NCBI RefSeq assembly: GCF_002917925.1
Contig: NZ_PPFE01000007.1
Span: forward strand, 152,461 to 216,460
Direction: 5' to 3'
Source of the DNA: Roseovarius confluentis
GTDB taxonomy: Bacteria > Pseudomonadota > Alphaproteobacteria > Rhodobacterales > Rhodobacteraceae
Length of the DNA stretch: 64,000 nt
Shown here: one piece after another, positions 1 through 8,123 of the stretch
Position numbering within the stretch: position 1 is the first letter of the stretch
How the letters are laid out: every line of letters begins with the position of its first letter
Notes under the pieces: model-generated
Told to the model about the DNA's origin: nothing
The model's database searches: none
Seen by the model: the letters and a program-made list of their open reading frames with translations, nothing else
Translations under genes and position numbers: made by a program

Positions 1-565
1 TTCGATCATCATGACCGGCACCGGCATCGTGGCGCTCGCGGGCATCGTGGTGAACAACAACATCGTGCTGATCGACACCTACCAGGAATATTCCCGCTAC
101 ATGCCGCGGATCGAGGCAATCACGCGCACGGCCGAGGCGCGCATCCGCCCCGTCCTGCTGACCACCATCACCACGATGGCGGGCCTTGCACCGATGATGT
201 TCGGCCTCAGCCTCGATTTCTTCGGCGGCGGCTACACCTTCAACAGTCCCACCGCGCTGTGGTGGAAGCAACTCGCCACCGCGGTCGTCTTCGGCCTCGG
301 CATCGCCACCGTTCTGACGCTCGTCTTTACGCCCTCCATGCTGGCGCTGCGCATCTGGGCCACGACCTATGTCCTCTGGGGGGCGCAGCTTCTGGCCAAG
401 CTGTCCTTCGGCCGCACCAGCCGCGCCGCCCACGACTGGGCACTGTCGCGTCAGGCCGGCCGCGTCCGCGCGCCCGAGATCATCTGGACCGAAACCATCC
501 CCGACAGCGCCCACGAGGATGACGACACCCCGCCCACAGAAAAATCCCTCCGCGCCGCCGAGTAG
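1..565 (+). CDS. RND efflux transporter permease, C-terminal end (partial)
   Basis: The reading frame is open from the window edge (first full codon at base 2), so only about the last 187 residues are present. The segment starts inside the typical RND helix 'GIVALAGIVVNNNIVLID', as found in AcrB-type inner-membrane proton/drug antiporters. Two further hydrophobic segments follow (around TTITTMAGLAPMMFGLSLDF and ATAVVFGLGIATVLTLVF) and then a charged cytoplasmic tail. RND permeases work with a periplasmic adaptor and an outer-membrane channel. Neither is visible because the rest of the operon lies upstream. The substrate cannot be inferred from this end. The family call is firm. Confidence 0.9.
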   Translation, partial: SIIMTGTGIVALAGIVVNNNIVLIDTYQEYSRYMPRIEAITRTAEARIRPVLLTTITTMAGLAPMMFGLSLDFFGGGYTFNSPTALWWKQLATAVVFGLGIATVLTLVFTPSMLALRIWATTYVLWGAQLLAKLSFGRTSRAAHDWALSRQAGRVRAPEIIWTETIPDSAHEDDDTPPTEKSLRAAE

Positions 566-619
566 GCCCGCGTAGGGTCGGTGATACCCCACGCGCCCCG
601 CGTCCCTCGTGCCCGGCGC

Positions 620-835
620 TCACGCGTCGCCGTCCGGCGCCAGGTCGAGTGTCACGACCCATTGTCTGTCCCCGGTCTTGCCGTGAAAGACCACATTCGT
701 GCCAACCTGCAGCCCCGGCCAAAGCTCGGGAAAATCGGCCTCACGCGCCCGGACCAGGGGATTGCCGGCCTTCGCGCACCAGATATGCGCGACACTTCCA
801 TCGTCTGAAAAATACAGAATTGTCCCGTGGTACAT
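620..835 (-). CDS. small hypothetical protein, 71 aa
   Basis: This short minus-strand gene has an AGAGG-type ribosome binding site 4-5 bases before its ATG and codon use like its neighbours. The product begins MYHGTILYFSDDGSVAHIW and is rich in beta-forming residues, with alternating hydrophobic and charged stretches. That could fit a small beta-barrel of the cold-shock/OB type, but the RNP motifs of true cold-shock proteins are absent. There is no signal peptide or membrane segment. It lies convergent to the RND gene and stands alone. I do not recognise a family, and the function is unknown. Confidence 0.5.
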   Translation of the reverse strand: MYHGTILYFSDDGSVAHIWCAKAGNPLVRAREADFPELWPGLQVGTNVVFHGKTGDRQWVVTLDLAPDGDA

Positions 836-1164
836 GTCGCCTCTTGCTTTGCGCGTCGTTGGCGTCGGTCTTTCGCACCAAAACCAGAAGAAACTTGTAA
901 ACAGGAGCCAAGAAGCCTCGCTCTAACGCAGTCCCCCAACCACGTGAAGAGCAAATTAGCCGCGTGAAGCGACGTATCAATAAGACAAAGTCAACGCTTT
1001 GAGAAAAATGGAAAAATTTCCAAGATAGCGCAGGTGCGCCCCAAGGTTTTGAAACCTTGGACCGGCCGTTTCAGCGTTAGCGCCGTGTCTCACCGGCCCG
1101 GTAGCAACGCCGGGCCAATCCCCCCGAACCATGGTTTATCAACTCCAAGGGGTCATAACCGGCC
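836..1164. other. intergenic region with a cluster of palindromes
   Basis: I see no supportable gene here. The stretch holds TGGAAA-AA-TTTCCA at 1009-1022, GCGC-AGGT-GCGC close behind, the 20-bp perfect inverted repeat CCAAGGTTTTGAAACCTTGG at 1041-1060, and GGCCCGG/CCGGGCC at 1095-1116. The last one could form the 3' hairpin of the ABC transporter transcript, which ends at 1165, but no T-run follows it on that strand. The small gene's promoter should also lie here. Confidence 0.45.
1041..1060. repeat. 20-bp perfect palindrome
   Basis: CCAAGGTTTTGAAACCTTGG is fully self-complementary. It sits with two other small inverted repeats within 110 bp. It could be a protein-binding site or a dispersed palindromic repeat; the window does not decide. 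Confidence 0.5.
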
Positions 1165-2982
1165 TCAGGCCGCCCGCTCCCGCTCGCTGGCCTGCCGCGC
1201 CCACAGGCCAGCATAGCGCCCCTCCCGCGCCAGCAGATCGGCATGGGTGCCTTCCTCGACGATCCGCCCGTCTTCAAGAACCACGATCCGGTCCGCATCG
1301 GCCACCGTCGACAAACGGTGCGCGATGGTGATCACCGTGCGGCCCTCGCCCGCCCGGCGCAGCGCATCCTGGATCTCGCGCTCGGTCTCGGTGTCCAGCG
1401 CAGACGTGGCCTCGTCCAGCAGCAGGATCGGCGGGTCCTTCAACAGCGTACGCGCGATACCCACGCGCTGCTTCTCGCCACCCGACAGTTTCAGCCCGCG
1501 CTCCCCCACCTGCGTGTCATACCCCTTGTGCAAGCCCTCGATAAACTCGTGGATCTGCGCCGCCTTCGCCGCCGCCTCGATCTCGCCTTGAGTGGCTCCG
1601 TCGCGGCCATAGCCGATGTTGTACCCGATCGTGTCGTTGAAAAGCACCGTGTCCTGCGGCACCACGCCGATGGCCGCGTGCAGGCTCTCCTGCGTCACAC
1701 CGCGCACGTCCTGCCCGTCGATTTCCAGCGCCCCGCCGCTCACGTCGTAGAACCGGAACAGCAGCCGCCCGATGGTGGACTTGCCCGACCCCGACGGGCC
1801 CACCAGCGCCACGGTCTCGCCCGCCGCCACGGTCAGCGAAATACCGTGCAGGATCGGTCGCTCGGGGTCATACCCAAAGGAAACGTCCCGAAACCGCACC
1901 GACCCACCTTCAATTTCCAGACCTTTTGCATCCTTATCGTCGGTCACATCCGGGTTTTTCTCTAGCAAATCGAACATTTCCGCCATATCGACCAGGCTCT
2001 GGCGAATCTCGCGGTACACGGTGCCCAGAAAGTTCAGCGGCATGGTGATCTGTATCATGTAGGCGTTGACCATCACGAAATCGCCCACCGTCAACGCGCC
2101 GCTCTGCACGCCCATTGCTGCCATCACCATCACCGCCACCAGCCCGCCGGTGATCAAAAAGCTTTGCCCGACATTCAGAAAGGCCAGCGAATACGATGTC
2201 TGCAGCGCCGCCGTCTCGTAGCCTTCCATCGCCCGGTCATACCGCGCCGCCTCGCGCCCTTCGGCGCCGAAATATTTCACCGTCTCGAAATTCAGCAGGC
2301 TGTCGATCGCCTTCTGGTTGGCGTCGGTGTCCTGCTCGTTCATCCGGCGGCGCAGCTTCACCCGCCATTCCGTCACCTTGAACGTGAACACCGTGTAGGC
2401 CGCGATCACCCCCACCACCACGGCAAGGTACGAGAAATCGAACAGCGTCCACAGCACCACGCCGATCATCAGAAGTTCCAGGATCAGCGGCCCGACGGAA
2501 AAGAGCAGAAAGCGCAGCAGGAACTCCACGCTTTTCACGCCCCGCTCGATGATCCGACTCAGCCCCCCGGTCTTGCGCGTCATGTGAAAGCGCATCGACA
2601 TGTGGTGAATGTGCTGAAACGTCTCCAGCGCCAGCCGTCGCAGACCCCGCTGCGCCACGGGCGCAAAGATCGCGTCGCGCAACTGCTGGAAGCCGACGTT
2701 CATCAGCCGCGCCATGCCATAGGCCACTGTCAGCCCGATCGCGCCCGCGCCCAGCATCCACGCCGCCTCCTGGCCTTCCCCGGCCAGCTGATCCACCGCC
2801 GCCTTGTAGAAAAACGGCGTCCCCACGGCCACGACCTTGGCCAGCACCAGCGCGATCATCGCCAGCACCACCTTGCGCTTGGCCCAGGTCTGTCCCTCCG
2901 GCCACAGGTATGGCGCCACCCGCCGGATCACTTGCAGGCCGTTTTCCGGCATTTCCGTCGCTGTCGTGGGTCTGCGCCGCAT
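1165..2982 (-). CDS. Atm1-type ABC transporter, fused permease and ATPase, 605 aa
   Basis: This is a half-transporter that dimerises in the inner membrane. The N-terminal 330 residues form a six-helix exporter domain with the 'RFHMTRKTGGLSRIIERG' loop typical of Atm1/HMT1 proteins. These export glutathione-linked sulphur or metal conjugates. The C-terminal ATPase has Walker [10 protein letters not shown] (about residue 400), signature LSGGEKQRVGIA and Walker B ILLLDEATSALD. I chose the ATG at 2982 because AAGGAG lies 5 bases upstream and the length fits the family. Longer in-frame starts have no such site. It stands alone. The family is certain; the exported compound is inferred only from the subfamily resemblance. 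Confidence 0.9.
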   Translation of the reverse strand: MRRRPTTATEMPENGLQVIRRVAPYLWPEGQTWAKRKVVLAMIALVLAKVVAVGTPFFYKAAVDQLAGEGQEAAWMLGAGAIGLTVAYGMARLMNVGFQQLRDAIFAPVAQRGLRRLALETFQHIHHMSMRFHMTRKTGGLSRIIERGVKSVEFLLRFLLFSVGPLILELLMIGVVLWTLFDFSYLAVVVGVIAAYTVFTFKVTEWRVKLRRRMNEQDTDANQKAIDSLLNFETVKYFGAEGREAARYDRAMEGYETAALQTSYSLAFLNVGQSFLITGGLVAVMVMAAMGVQSGALTVGDFVMVNAYMIQITMPLNFLGTVYREIRQSLVDMAEMFDLLEKNPDVTDDKDAKGLEIEGGSVRFRDVSFGYDPERPILHGISLTVAAGETVALVGPSGSGKSTIGRLLFRFYDVSGGALEIDGQDVRGVTQESLHAAIGVVPQDTVLFNDTIGYNIGYGRDGATQGEIEAAAKAAQIHEFIEGLHKGYDTQVGERGLKLSGGEKQRVGIARTLLKDPPILLLDEATSALDTETEREIQDALRRAGEGRTVITIAHRLSTVADADRIVVLEDGRIVEEGTHADLLAREGRYAGLWARQASERERAA

Positions 2983-3150
2983 CTGATCTCCTTCATCCCT
3001 CCGGTGACATAGGCCAAGCCCGCCGCCAAGGCCAGACGCACCACCGCACAGTTGTGTCGCAGTTTTCCGGGTTTGCTTTGGAACCAATCCCGCCCTGCCA
3101 GAGTTACCCGCGTAAGAGCAGGCAACGGGCCTGACTAACAGGAGAAAGAC

Positions 3151-3276
3151 ATGCGTTTCATCGCAGCACTTACCGCCCTTTTCGCCCTCGCCGCATGCGA
3201 GACGACCGAAGGGTTCGGGCGCGACCTGTCCAACCTCGGTAACGATATCGAGGAAGAGGCCGAAGAAAACGATTGA
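3151..3276 (+). CDS. entericidin-like small lipoprotein, 41 aa
   Basis: A very short gene with AGGAGA 5 bases before the ATG. The product has a basic start, a hydrophobic stretch and the lipobox LAAC (Cys16), then an acidic tail containing DLSNLGNDIEEEAEE. This matches the entericidin A/B family of tiny membrane-anchored lipoproteins, linked to stress and stationary-phase envelope changes in other bacteria. The gene is monocistronic and is followed by an intrinsic terminator. The homology call rests on the size, the lipobox and the GxDL-x-N-x-G-x-D-I-E pattern. Confidence 0.8.
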   Translation: MRFIAALTALFALAACETTEGFGRDLSNLGNDIEEEAEEND

Positions 3277-3349
3277 GCCCTCTTTCGAGCGGCGGCGTGA
3301 TCCCCCGATCCAACATTGATCACGGCGCTTGCCAAGGAAAGTTACAAGG

Positions 3350-3380
3350 CCCCGGCGCATCCCGCGTCGGGGTTTTCCTT
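3350..3380 (+). terminator. intrinsic terminator after the entericidin gene
   Basis: A G+C-rich hairpin built on CCCCG...CGGGG (3350-3372) is followed directly by TTTTCCTTT on the plus strand, about 75 bases after the lipoprotein stop codon. Confidence 0.7.
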
Positions 3381-3388
3381 TGCCCGGG

Positions 3389-5122
3389 CTATTCCGCCAC
3401 CACCTGGTCGGGGATGGAAAACACCTGCCCCGGGTAAATCAGGTCGGGGTCGCGGATCCGGTCGCGATTGGCCTCGAAAATGCGCACATACTCGATCCCC
3501 TCGCCGTAATTGCGCCGCGAAATCCCCCACAGCGTATAGCCCGGCTGCACCGTCACCGCCTGCACCAGCTTGCCCGCCTGGGTGGCCTCGGCCAGCAGCG
3601 TCTCGTCCTCGCGCTTGAAGGGCGTCTCGACCCGGCTGGTGACATTGCCCTCCGCATCCACCTCGTCGATCCGCAGGGTATAGACGCCGGTATCCACCTC
3701 CGGCAGGTCCGTGCCCCAGCTTCCATCCGCCTCGATCCGCGAGGTCGTGACCGGCTTGTTGTCCAGGTAGACGCGCACGAACCCGTCGCTGGTGCCCCGG
3801 CCCGACAATTCCACTTTGCCGCTGTCCGAATAGCTGATCGCGTCCAGCGCCACGATAGACATCACCTCCGGGCTGGCGTCTCCCGGCGCGGGCTGGATCA
3901 CCCGCACGCCGTCCGCGTCGGACATCAGCACCGCCGCCCCCGGGGCGGGATCGCGGCTTTCGTCCGCGTCAGTGCCGGCGCGGACAGGGCTGTTGACGGA
4001 CTGCGCGCCGTTGGCGGTGTCGTCGCCCTGCCCGGTTCCGTCCTGCCCGGTCCCGGCCTCGCCCGCCGTCGCGGTCGTCGCCGTGTCATCGCCTTCGCTC
4101 CCGGTGGCCCCCGCTCGCTCAGCTCCAGTCTCGCCCGTCGTCGCCGTCTCATCGCCTTCGGTCGCGGTGGCAGACCTGGTTCCTGCCCCAGCTGCACTGT
4201 CCGCCGCCGTCTCGGGCACCGTCCCGGACTGCACCGCATCGGTGCCGTCCCCGGCCTCGCTCTCCGGTGCCGCCTCCGGCGTCCCACCGTCACCTTCGGG
4301 TGCTGCCGGATCCGACAACATCGCCGTCTCGAGTCCGGGCGCCGTCTCCTCCGACGCGGCCTCCGCCACTGTCGCTGCCGGCTGAACGGTCTCGTCCGAC
4401 TCCGTTGCCTGCGTCGTCGCGGTATCGGTCGGACCGGCGGGCTGCCCCTCTTCGTCGAGGCTCACGTCTTCCGCACCACCCGACGCCGGCGCCTCCAGCG
4501 CCGCGACCGTGTCCCCCGACGTCGGCTCGGGCGCCGCCGCGTCCGGCTGCTTTGCCGCGCGCAGCGGTGCGATGATGATTTGCCCTTCGCTTTCAACGTC
4601 TTCGCCGGTCTCGGGCGAACGCATGCTCAGCGACAGAACACGCGGCTCCTCGCTCGGATCAACCGTCACGAACTCCACGAACTCGCCGTTGCCCTCGGGC
4701 ACGAAACTGCGCAGCACATCGCGGTCCAGCCGGATCGAGGTCTCCCAGCCCGGCTCGGCCCGCCCGGCCACCAGCATCTGGCCATCCGGGTCCAGCCGAA
4801 AGGTGTTGACCTTCGGCGGCCCCGGCATCTCGGGTGCGGGTTCAGTGGGTTGGGTCTCGGCCTTTTCCGTGACCGCTTCGCTTTCTGCGTCGCCAGCGTC
4901 GGTCGTCACCTGTTCCGCCTCAGTCTCCGGCGCGGCCTCTGCGGTCTCGCCGCTCTGGCCGTCGGGCTGCGCCTCGGGCGCGCTCAGGCCCGCCGGCTGC
5001 GGCGCATCCTCGTCCGGGCCGAACATCCCGGCCGCGATCAACCCACCCACGACGACCGCCGCTCCGACCGCCCCGGCGATCCAGATCCCTTGCCCCCCTG
5101 TCATGCCAGACAGCTTGCTCAT
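3389..5122 (-). CDS. membrane-anchored LysM-domain protein, 577 aa
   Basis: The N-terminus has one transmembrane segment (around residues 10-32), followed by a long acidic, low-complexity Ala/Glu/Thr/Gly-rich region. Two Ig-like beta stretches come next (AISYSDSGKVELSGRGTSDG and GVYTLRIDEVDAEG). The C-terminus is one LysM peptidoglycan-binding domain beginning at VQPGYTLWGISRRNYG. This layout suggests an envelope protein tethered to the inner membrane and reaching the cell wall. The ATG at 5122 is preferred because GGGGG lies 8 bases upstream. It is divergent from the LOG gene. The disordered middle is unusually long and repetitive. Exact function is unknown. Confidence 0.85.
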   Translation of the reverse strand: MSKLSGMTGGQGIWIAGAVGAAVVVGGLIAAGMFGPDEDAPQPAGLSAPEAQPDGQSGETAEAAPETEAEQVTTDAGDAESEAVTEKAETQPTEPAPEMPGPPKVNTFRLDPDGQMLVAGRAEPGWETSIRLDRDVLRSFVPEGNGEFVEFVTVDPSEEPRVLSLSMRSPETGEDVESEGQIIIAPLRAAKQPDAAAPEPTSGDTVAALEAPASGGAEDVSLDEEGQPAGPTDTATTQATESDETVQPAATVAEAASEETAPGLETAMLSDPAAPEGDGGTPEAAPESEAGDGTDAVQSGTVPETAADSAAGAGTRSATATEGDETATTGETGAERAGATGSEGDDTATTATAGEAGTGQDGTGQGDDTANGAQSVNSPVRAGTDADESRDPAPGAAVLMSDADGVRVIQPAPGDASPEVMSIVALDAISYSDSGKVELSGRGTSDGFVRVYLDNKPVTTSRIEADGSWGTDLPEVDTGVYTLRIDEVDAEGNVTSRVETPFKREDETLLAEATQAGKLVQAVTVQPGYTLWGISRRNYGEGIEYVRIFEANRDRIRDPDLIYPGQVFSIPDQVVAE

Positions 5123-5221
5123 GTACATTTCCCCCAACCGCGCGACAGCTCTGCGGTTGCGAGAGTTTAGCAACACGGGCTAGAACGGTCAAAACAAGCC
5201 CCTTCAGCCTTTGGTGATTTC

Positions 5222-5773
5222 ATGTCCAAGCGTTCCGTCTGTGTCTTTTGTGGCTCACGCAAGGGACGCAGCTCGGCCTACGAGGCCGCCGCCACGGACC
5301 TCGGCACCGCACTTGCGAACCATGATATGCGGCTGGTCTACGGCGCGGGCGACGTGGGCCTGATGGGCGCCGTGGCGCGCGCGGCCCAGGCGGCGGGGGG
5401 CGAAACCTTCGGCGTCATCCCCGATCACTTGGTGAAATGGGAAGTCGGCAAGACCGACCTCACCCGCTATATCGTCACCGAGACCATGCACGAGCGCAAG
5501 AAAGTCATGTTCATGAACTGCGACGCGGTGGTGGTCCTGCCGGGCGGCGCAGGGTCATTGGACGAGTATTTCGAGGTTCTCACCTGGCGCCAGATCGGCC
5601 TGCATGAAAAGCCGGTTTTTCTACTGAATACAGAAAGCTACTGGACAAAGCTCATCCAACTTATCGACCATGTCATCGACGAGGGTTTCGCCGACGCCTC
5701 CCTGCGCGACTACACGAACGTCGTCGACACGGTTCAGGACCTGATGAACGGCCTCGGCGCGACGGGCCGGTAA
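5222..5773 (+). CDS. LOG-family (TIGR00730) nucleoside 5'-monophosphate phosphoribohydrolase, 183 aa
   Basis: This is a Rossmann-fold protein of the 'lysine decarboxylase-like' LOG family. Members cleave N6-modified AMP (cytokinin ribotides) or other nucleoside monophosphates to base plus ribose 5-phosphate. Visible motifs are VFCGSRKG near the start, GAGDVGLMGAVA, and the active-site loop LPGGAGSLDEYFE, a variant of PGGxGTxxE with Ser for Thr. Length fits the family. Its last 40 bases overlap the convergent rarD gene. The specific substrate cannot be read from the sequence. Confidence 0.88.
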   Translation: MSKRSVCVFCGSRKGRSSAYEAAATDLGTALANHDMRLVYGAGDVGLMGAVARAAQAAGGETFGVIPDHLVKWEVGKTDLTRYIVTETMHERKKVMFMNCDAVVVLPGGAGSLDEYFEVLTWRQIGLHEKPVFLLNTESYWTKLIQLIDHVIDEGFADASLRDYTNVVDTVQDLMNGLGATGR

Positions 5774-6630
5774 CGCCAGCGCGCCAGGCTGTAAAGCGCC
5801 AGTGCGGCCCAGATCATGGCAAAGGCAATCATGTGCCAGCCTGTGAAAGGCTCGGCGAATATCACGACCGCCACGGCGAATTGCAGGCTGGGATTGAGGT
5901 AGGACAGCACGCCCACGCTCGCCAGGTCGATGCGCCGCGCGCCATAGCTGAACAGGATCAGCGGCGTCGCCGTCATCGGCCCCGCCAGCATCAGTGTCAG
6001 CGCCAGCGGCAATGACCCGCCCATCACCGCCCCGCTCTGTGCTGCCGACCACGCCAGCCATGCCAGCGCCGGGGCCACCAGCAACAGCGACTCCGCCGTG
6101 ACTGACACCACCGGCCCCATGTCCAGCCGCTTCTTCACCGCGCCATAGGCCCCGAAGCTCAGCGCGATGCCCAACGAGATCCACGGCGCCACGCCAAGCC
6201 CGGCCGTCAGCACGATCACCGCCAGCGCCGCCAGAAGCACCGCCAGCGTCTCGCCCCGGCCCAGCCGTTCGCCAAAGAACATCAGCCCGAACAGCACCAC
6301 GACCAGCGGGAAGATGTAATAACCCAGCGAGGCCTCCAGCGCCTGGTCCGATTTGATGGCCCAGACGAACAGCATCCAGTTGAACCCGATCAGCAGCGAC
6401 GCCGCCGCCAGCACACGCAGAGTGCGCCCCGAACGCAACGCCCGAAACGGCACCGCCACCCGGCCCTGCGCGCTCAGGATCAACAAGAAGAAAACCGCGC
6501 CCCAGATCGTGCGATGCGCCAGCACGTCCAGCACCGGCAACCCGGCCAGCAACTTGTAGAACAAGCCCGACAGCCCCCAGATCATGCAGGCCAGGATGAT
6601 GGCGGCGACGCCCTTGGCGGTTTCGGTCAT
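5734..6630 (-). CDS. rarD: EamA-family transporter RarD, 298 aa
   Basis: A ten-helix drug/metabolite transporter superfamily protein with two EamA repeats. The opening GVAAIILACMIWGLSGLFYKLL and SFLNPSLQF-like region (GVLSYLNPSLQFAVAVVIF) are typical of RarD. It sits in the inner membrane. RarD substrates are poorly defined; chloramphenicol sensitivity was the historical phenotype. The 3' end overlaps the end of the LOG gene by 40 bp in antisense. It lies downstream of sodB on the same strand but behind sodB's terminator, so it probably has its own promoter. Confidence 0.88.
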   Translation of the reverse strand: MTETAKGVAAIILACMIWGLSGLFYKLLAGLPVLDVLAHRTIWGAVFFLLILSAQGRVAVPFRALRSGRTLRVLAAASLLIGFNWMLFVWAIKSDQALEASLGYYIFPLVVVLFGLMFFGERLGRGETLAVLLAALAVIVLTAGLGVAPWISLGIALSFGAYGAVKKRLDMGPVVSVTAESLLLVAPALAWLAWSAAQSGAVMGGSLPLALTLMLAGPMTATPLILFSYGARRIDLASVGVLSYLNPSLQFAVAVVIFAEPFTGWHMIAFAMIWAALALYSLARWRYRPVAPRPFIRS

Positions 6631-6649
6631 GCGGGATGGCTCCGACGAG

Positions 6650-6675
6650 AAAACCCCCGGCCGTCTGGCCGGGGG
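6650..6675 (-). terminator. intrinsic terminator of sodB
   Basis: A 9-bp perfect stem, CCCCCGGCC-loop-GGCCGGGGG (6654-6675), is followed by TTTT on the minus strand, 35 bases past the sodB stop codon. Confidence 0.9.
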
Positions 6676-6709
6676 CTAAAATCAGGATACTTCATTTGTC
6701 GCCCGCGCT

Positions 6710-7309
6710 TTACATGCGGCTTGCGACGTTTTCCCAATTGACGAGGTTGTCGAGGAAGTTCGCCAGGTAATCGGGGCGCTTGTTGCGGAAGTCGATGTAG
6801 TAGGAATGCTCCCACACATCACAGCCCAGCAGCGCGGTCTGATTGAAGCACACGGGGTTCACGCCGTTCTCGGTCTTGGTGACCTTCAGGCTGCCGTCGG
6901 TGTCCTTGACCAGCCACGCCCAGCCCGAGCCGAACTGACCGCCACCGGCGGCCTTGAACTCGTCCTTGAACTTGTCGACCGAGCCAAAGCTGTCGTTGAT
7001 CGCCTTCTCAAGCTCACCCGGCATCTTGCTGTCGTTCGGGGTCATCATTTCCCAGAACTGGTTGTGATTCCACAGCTGGCTGATGTTGTTGAAGATGCCC
7101 GACTGCGCCACGGCCTTGGGATCATAGGTGCCCTTGATGATCTCTTCCATGGACTTGCCGTCCCACTCGGTTCCCTCGATCGCCTTGTTGCCGTTGTTGA
7201 CATAGGCGTTGTGGTGAATGTCGTGGTGGTATTCCAGCGTCTCCTTCGACATGCCTTTGCCGGCAAGCGCGTCATGTGCGTAAGGAAGGTCGGGAAGTTC
7301 AAAAGCCAT
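6710..7309 (-). CDS. sodB: Fe/Mn superoxide dismutase, 199 aa
   Basis: Converts superoxide to hydrogen peroxide and oxygen in the cytoplasm. Metal ligands are visible: His in LEYHHDIHHNAYV, His in LWNHNQFW, and Asp/His in the C-terminal CDVWEHSYYIDFRN. The length and the 'AGGGQFGSGWAWLV' segment (Gln at the Fe-type position before the GSGWAW motif) favour an Fe-type enzyme. A GGGGG site lies just before the ATG, and a strong terminator follows. It is divergent neither from sox nor operonic with rarD. Its position beside a peroxide-producing oxidase operon may be chance. Confidence 0.95.
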   Translation of the reverse strand: MAFELPDLPYAHDALAGKGMSKETLEYHHDIHHNAYVNNGNKAIEGTEWDGKSMEEIIKGTYDPKAVAQSGIFNNISQLWNHNQFWEMMTPNDSKMPGELEKAINDSFGSVDKFKDEFKAAGGGQFGSGWAWLVKDTDGSLKVTKTENGVNPVCFNQTALLGCDVWEHSYYIDFRNKRPDYLANFLDNLVNWENVASRM

Positions 7310-7553
7310 TTCGGGCCCCCTTTTCTTTGAGGTGATATTTCGCGACTACATGGTAGCGTTAGGGGATCAACGTCAAGGCTGTTGTTTTGTTCCTGCCCTG
7401 CGGATGGGCTGTGCGTCGGCGCAGAAATGCACACGCCGCGCACGTGCCAGACCGCAGAATGGCGAACGCGCAGTCTGCGTAGGGTGGGTTTTAAACCCAC
7501 GAAACCGAACCTCGGAAACCCCACGCGCCCCGTCACCCGGGACGCGTGACCGC
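7310..7553. other. sodB promoter region with a palindromic repeat
   Basis: No gene seen. GTGGGTTTTAAACCCAC at 7484-7500 is an inverted repeat that may end the sox transcript or be a dispersed repeat. The sodB promoter should lie near 7320-7380. Confidence 0.4.
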
Positions 7554-8123
7554 TTACGCGAAAAGCCCCGTCTCGCCGCCCGGCTCCGCCGCATCCTTGA
7601 GCAGGTTGAACGCATACTCCGCCACCGACCGGAAGCAGACCACCCGGATCGTATCGGCATCCTGCATCCAGAACGCCGCCGCGATCTGCGCCATGCGCGT
7701 CCGCCGGATCATACCCGGCTCGAACGCGCCGGGTGTCATGTCCACCGGGCACAGCTTGGCGATGATCTCGCGCGCCGCTTTGCCCTTCAGCTGGAACACG
7801 GCCCGCGCGTCCGACACGTTCACGGCCAGGAAGTGCTCGCCGCTCAGCGCCTTCTCGACTACCGCCAGCGCGTCCGCGACGCCCTCATAGGGCACCATCA
7901 GCAGCAACTCGTCCGGCGACATCCACGCCGCGCCCTTGTCGCCCGACACCGCGATCTCGCGCTGCCCCGGCAGGTCCACGCCGCAGGCCTCCTTGACGGC
8001 CTTCTTCATCTTGGCCGAGGACAGATCCCCGCGCAGCGTGATCATGCCCACCAGGCCCATCTCGCGGACCTCGACGTAGCCTTGATAAACTGCGCCTTGC
8101 AAAGCACTGATAGCATTAGACAT
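7554..8123 (-). CDS. soxG: sarcosine oxidase gamma subunit, 189 aa
   Basis: Last gene of the sox operon, overlapping the soxA end by 8 bp, so translation is probably coupled. The product resembles the GcvT-like small gamma subunit, with segments LPGQREIAVSGDKGAAWMSPDELLL and FLAVNVSDARAVFQLKGKAAREI. It forms the heterotetramer with alpha, beta and delta subunits and helps hold the complex that oxidises sarcosine to glycine and 5,10-methylene-tetrahydrofolate. Length is normal for the family. Confidence comes mainly from operon position plus the recognisable motifs. Confidence 0.92.
   Translation of the reverse strand: MSNAISALQGAVYQGYVEVREMGLVGMITLRGDLSSAKMKKAVKEACGVDLPGQREIAVSGDKGAAWMSPDELLLMVPYEGVADALAVVEKALSGEHFLAVNVSDARAVFQLKGKAAREIIAKLCPVDMTPGAFEPGMIRRTRMAQIAAAFWMQDADTIRVVCFRSVAEYAFNLLKDAAEPGGETGLFA

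Noticed and set aside
3329..5170. Long plus-strand reading frame opposite the LysM gene
   Set aside because: It is antisense to a gene with a membrane helix, LysM domain and ribosome site. Its Arg/Pro/His-rich product is the usual shadow of a high-G+C gene.
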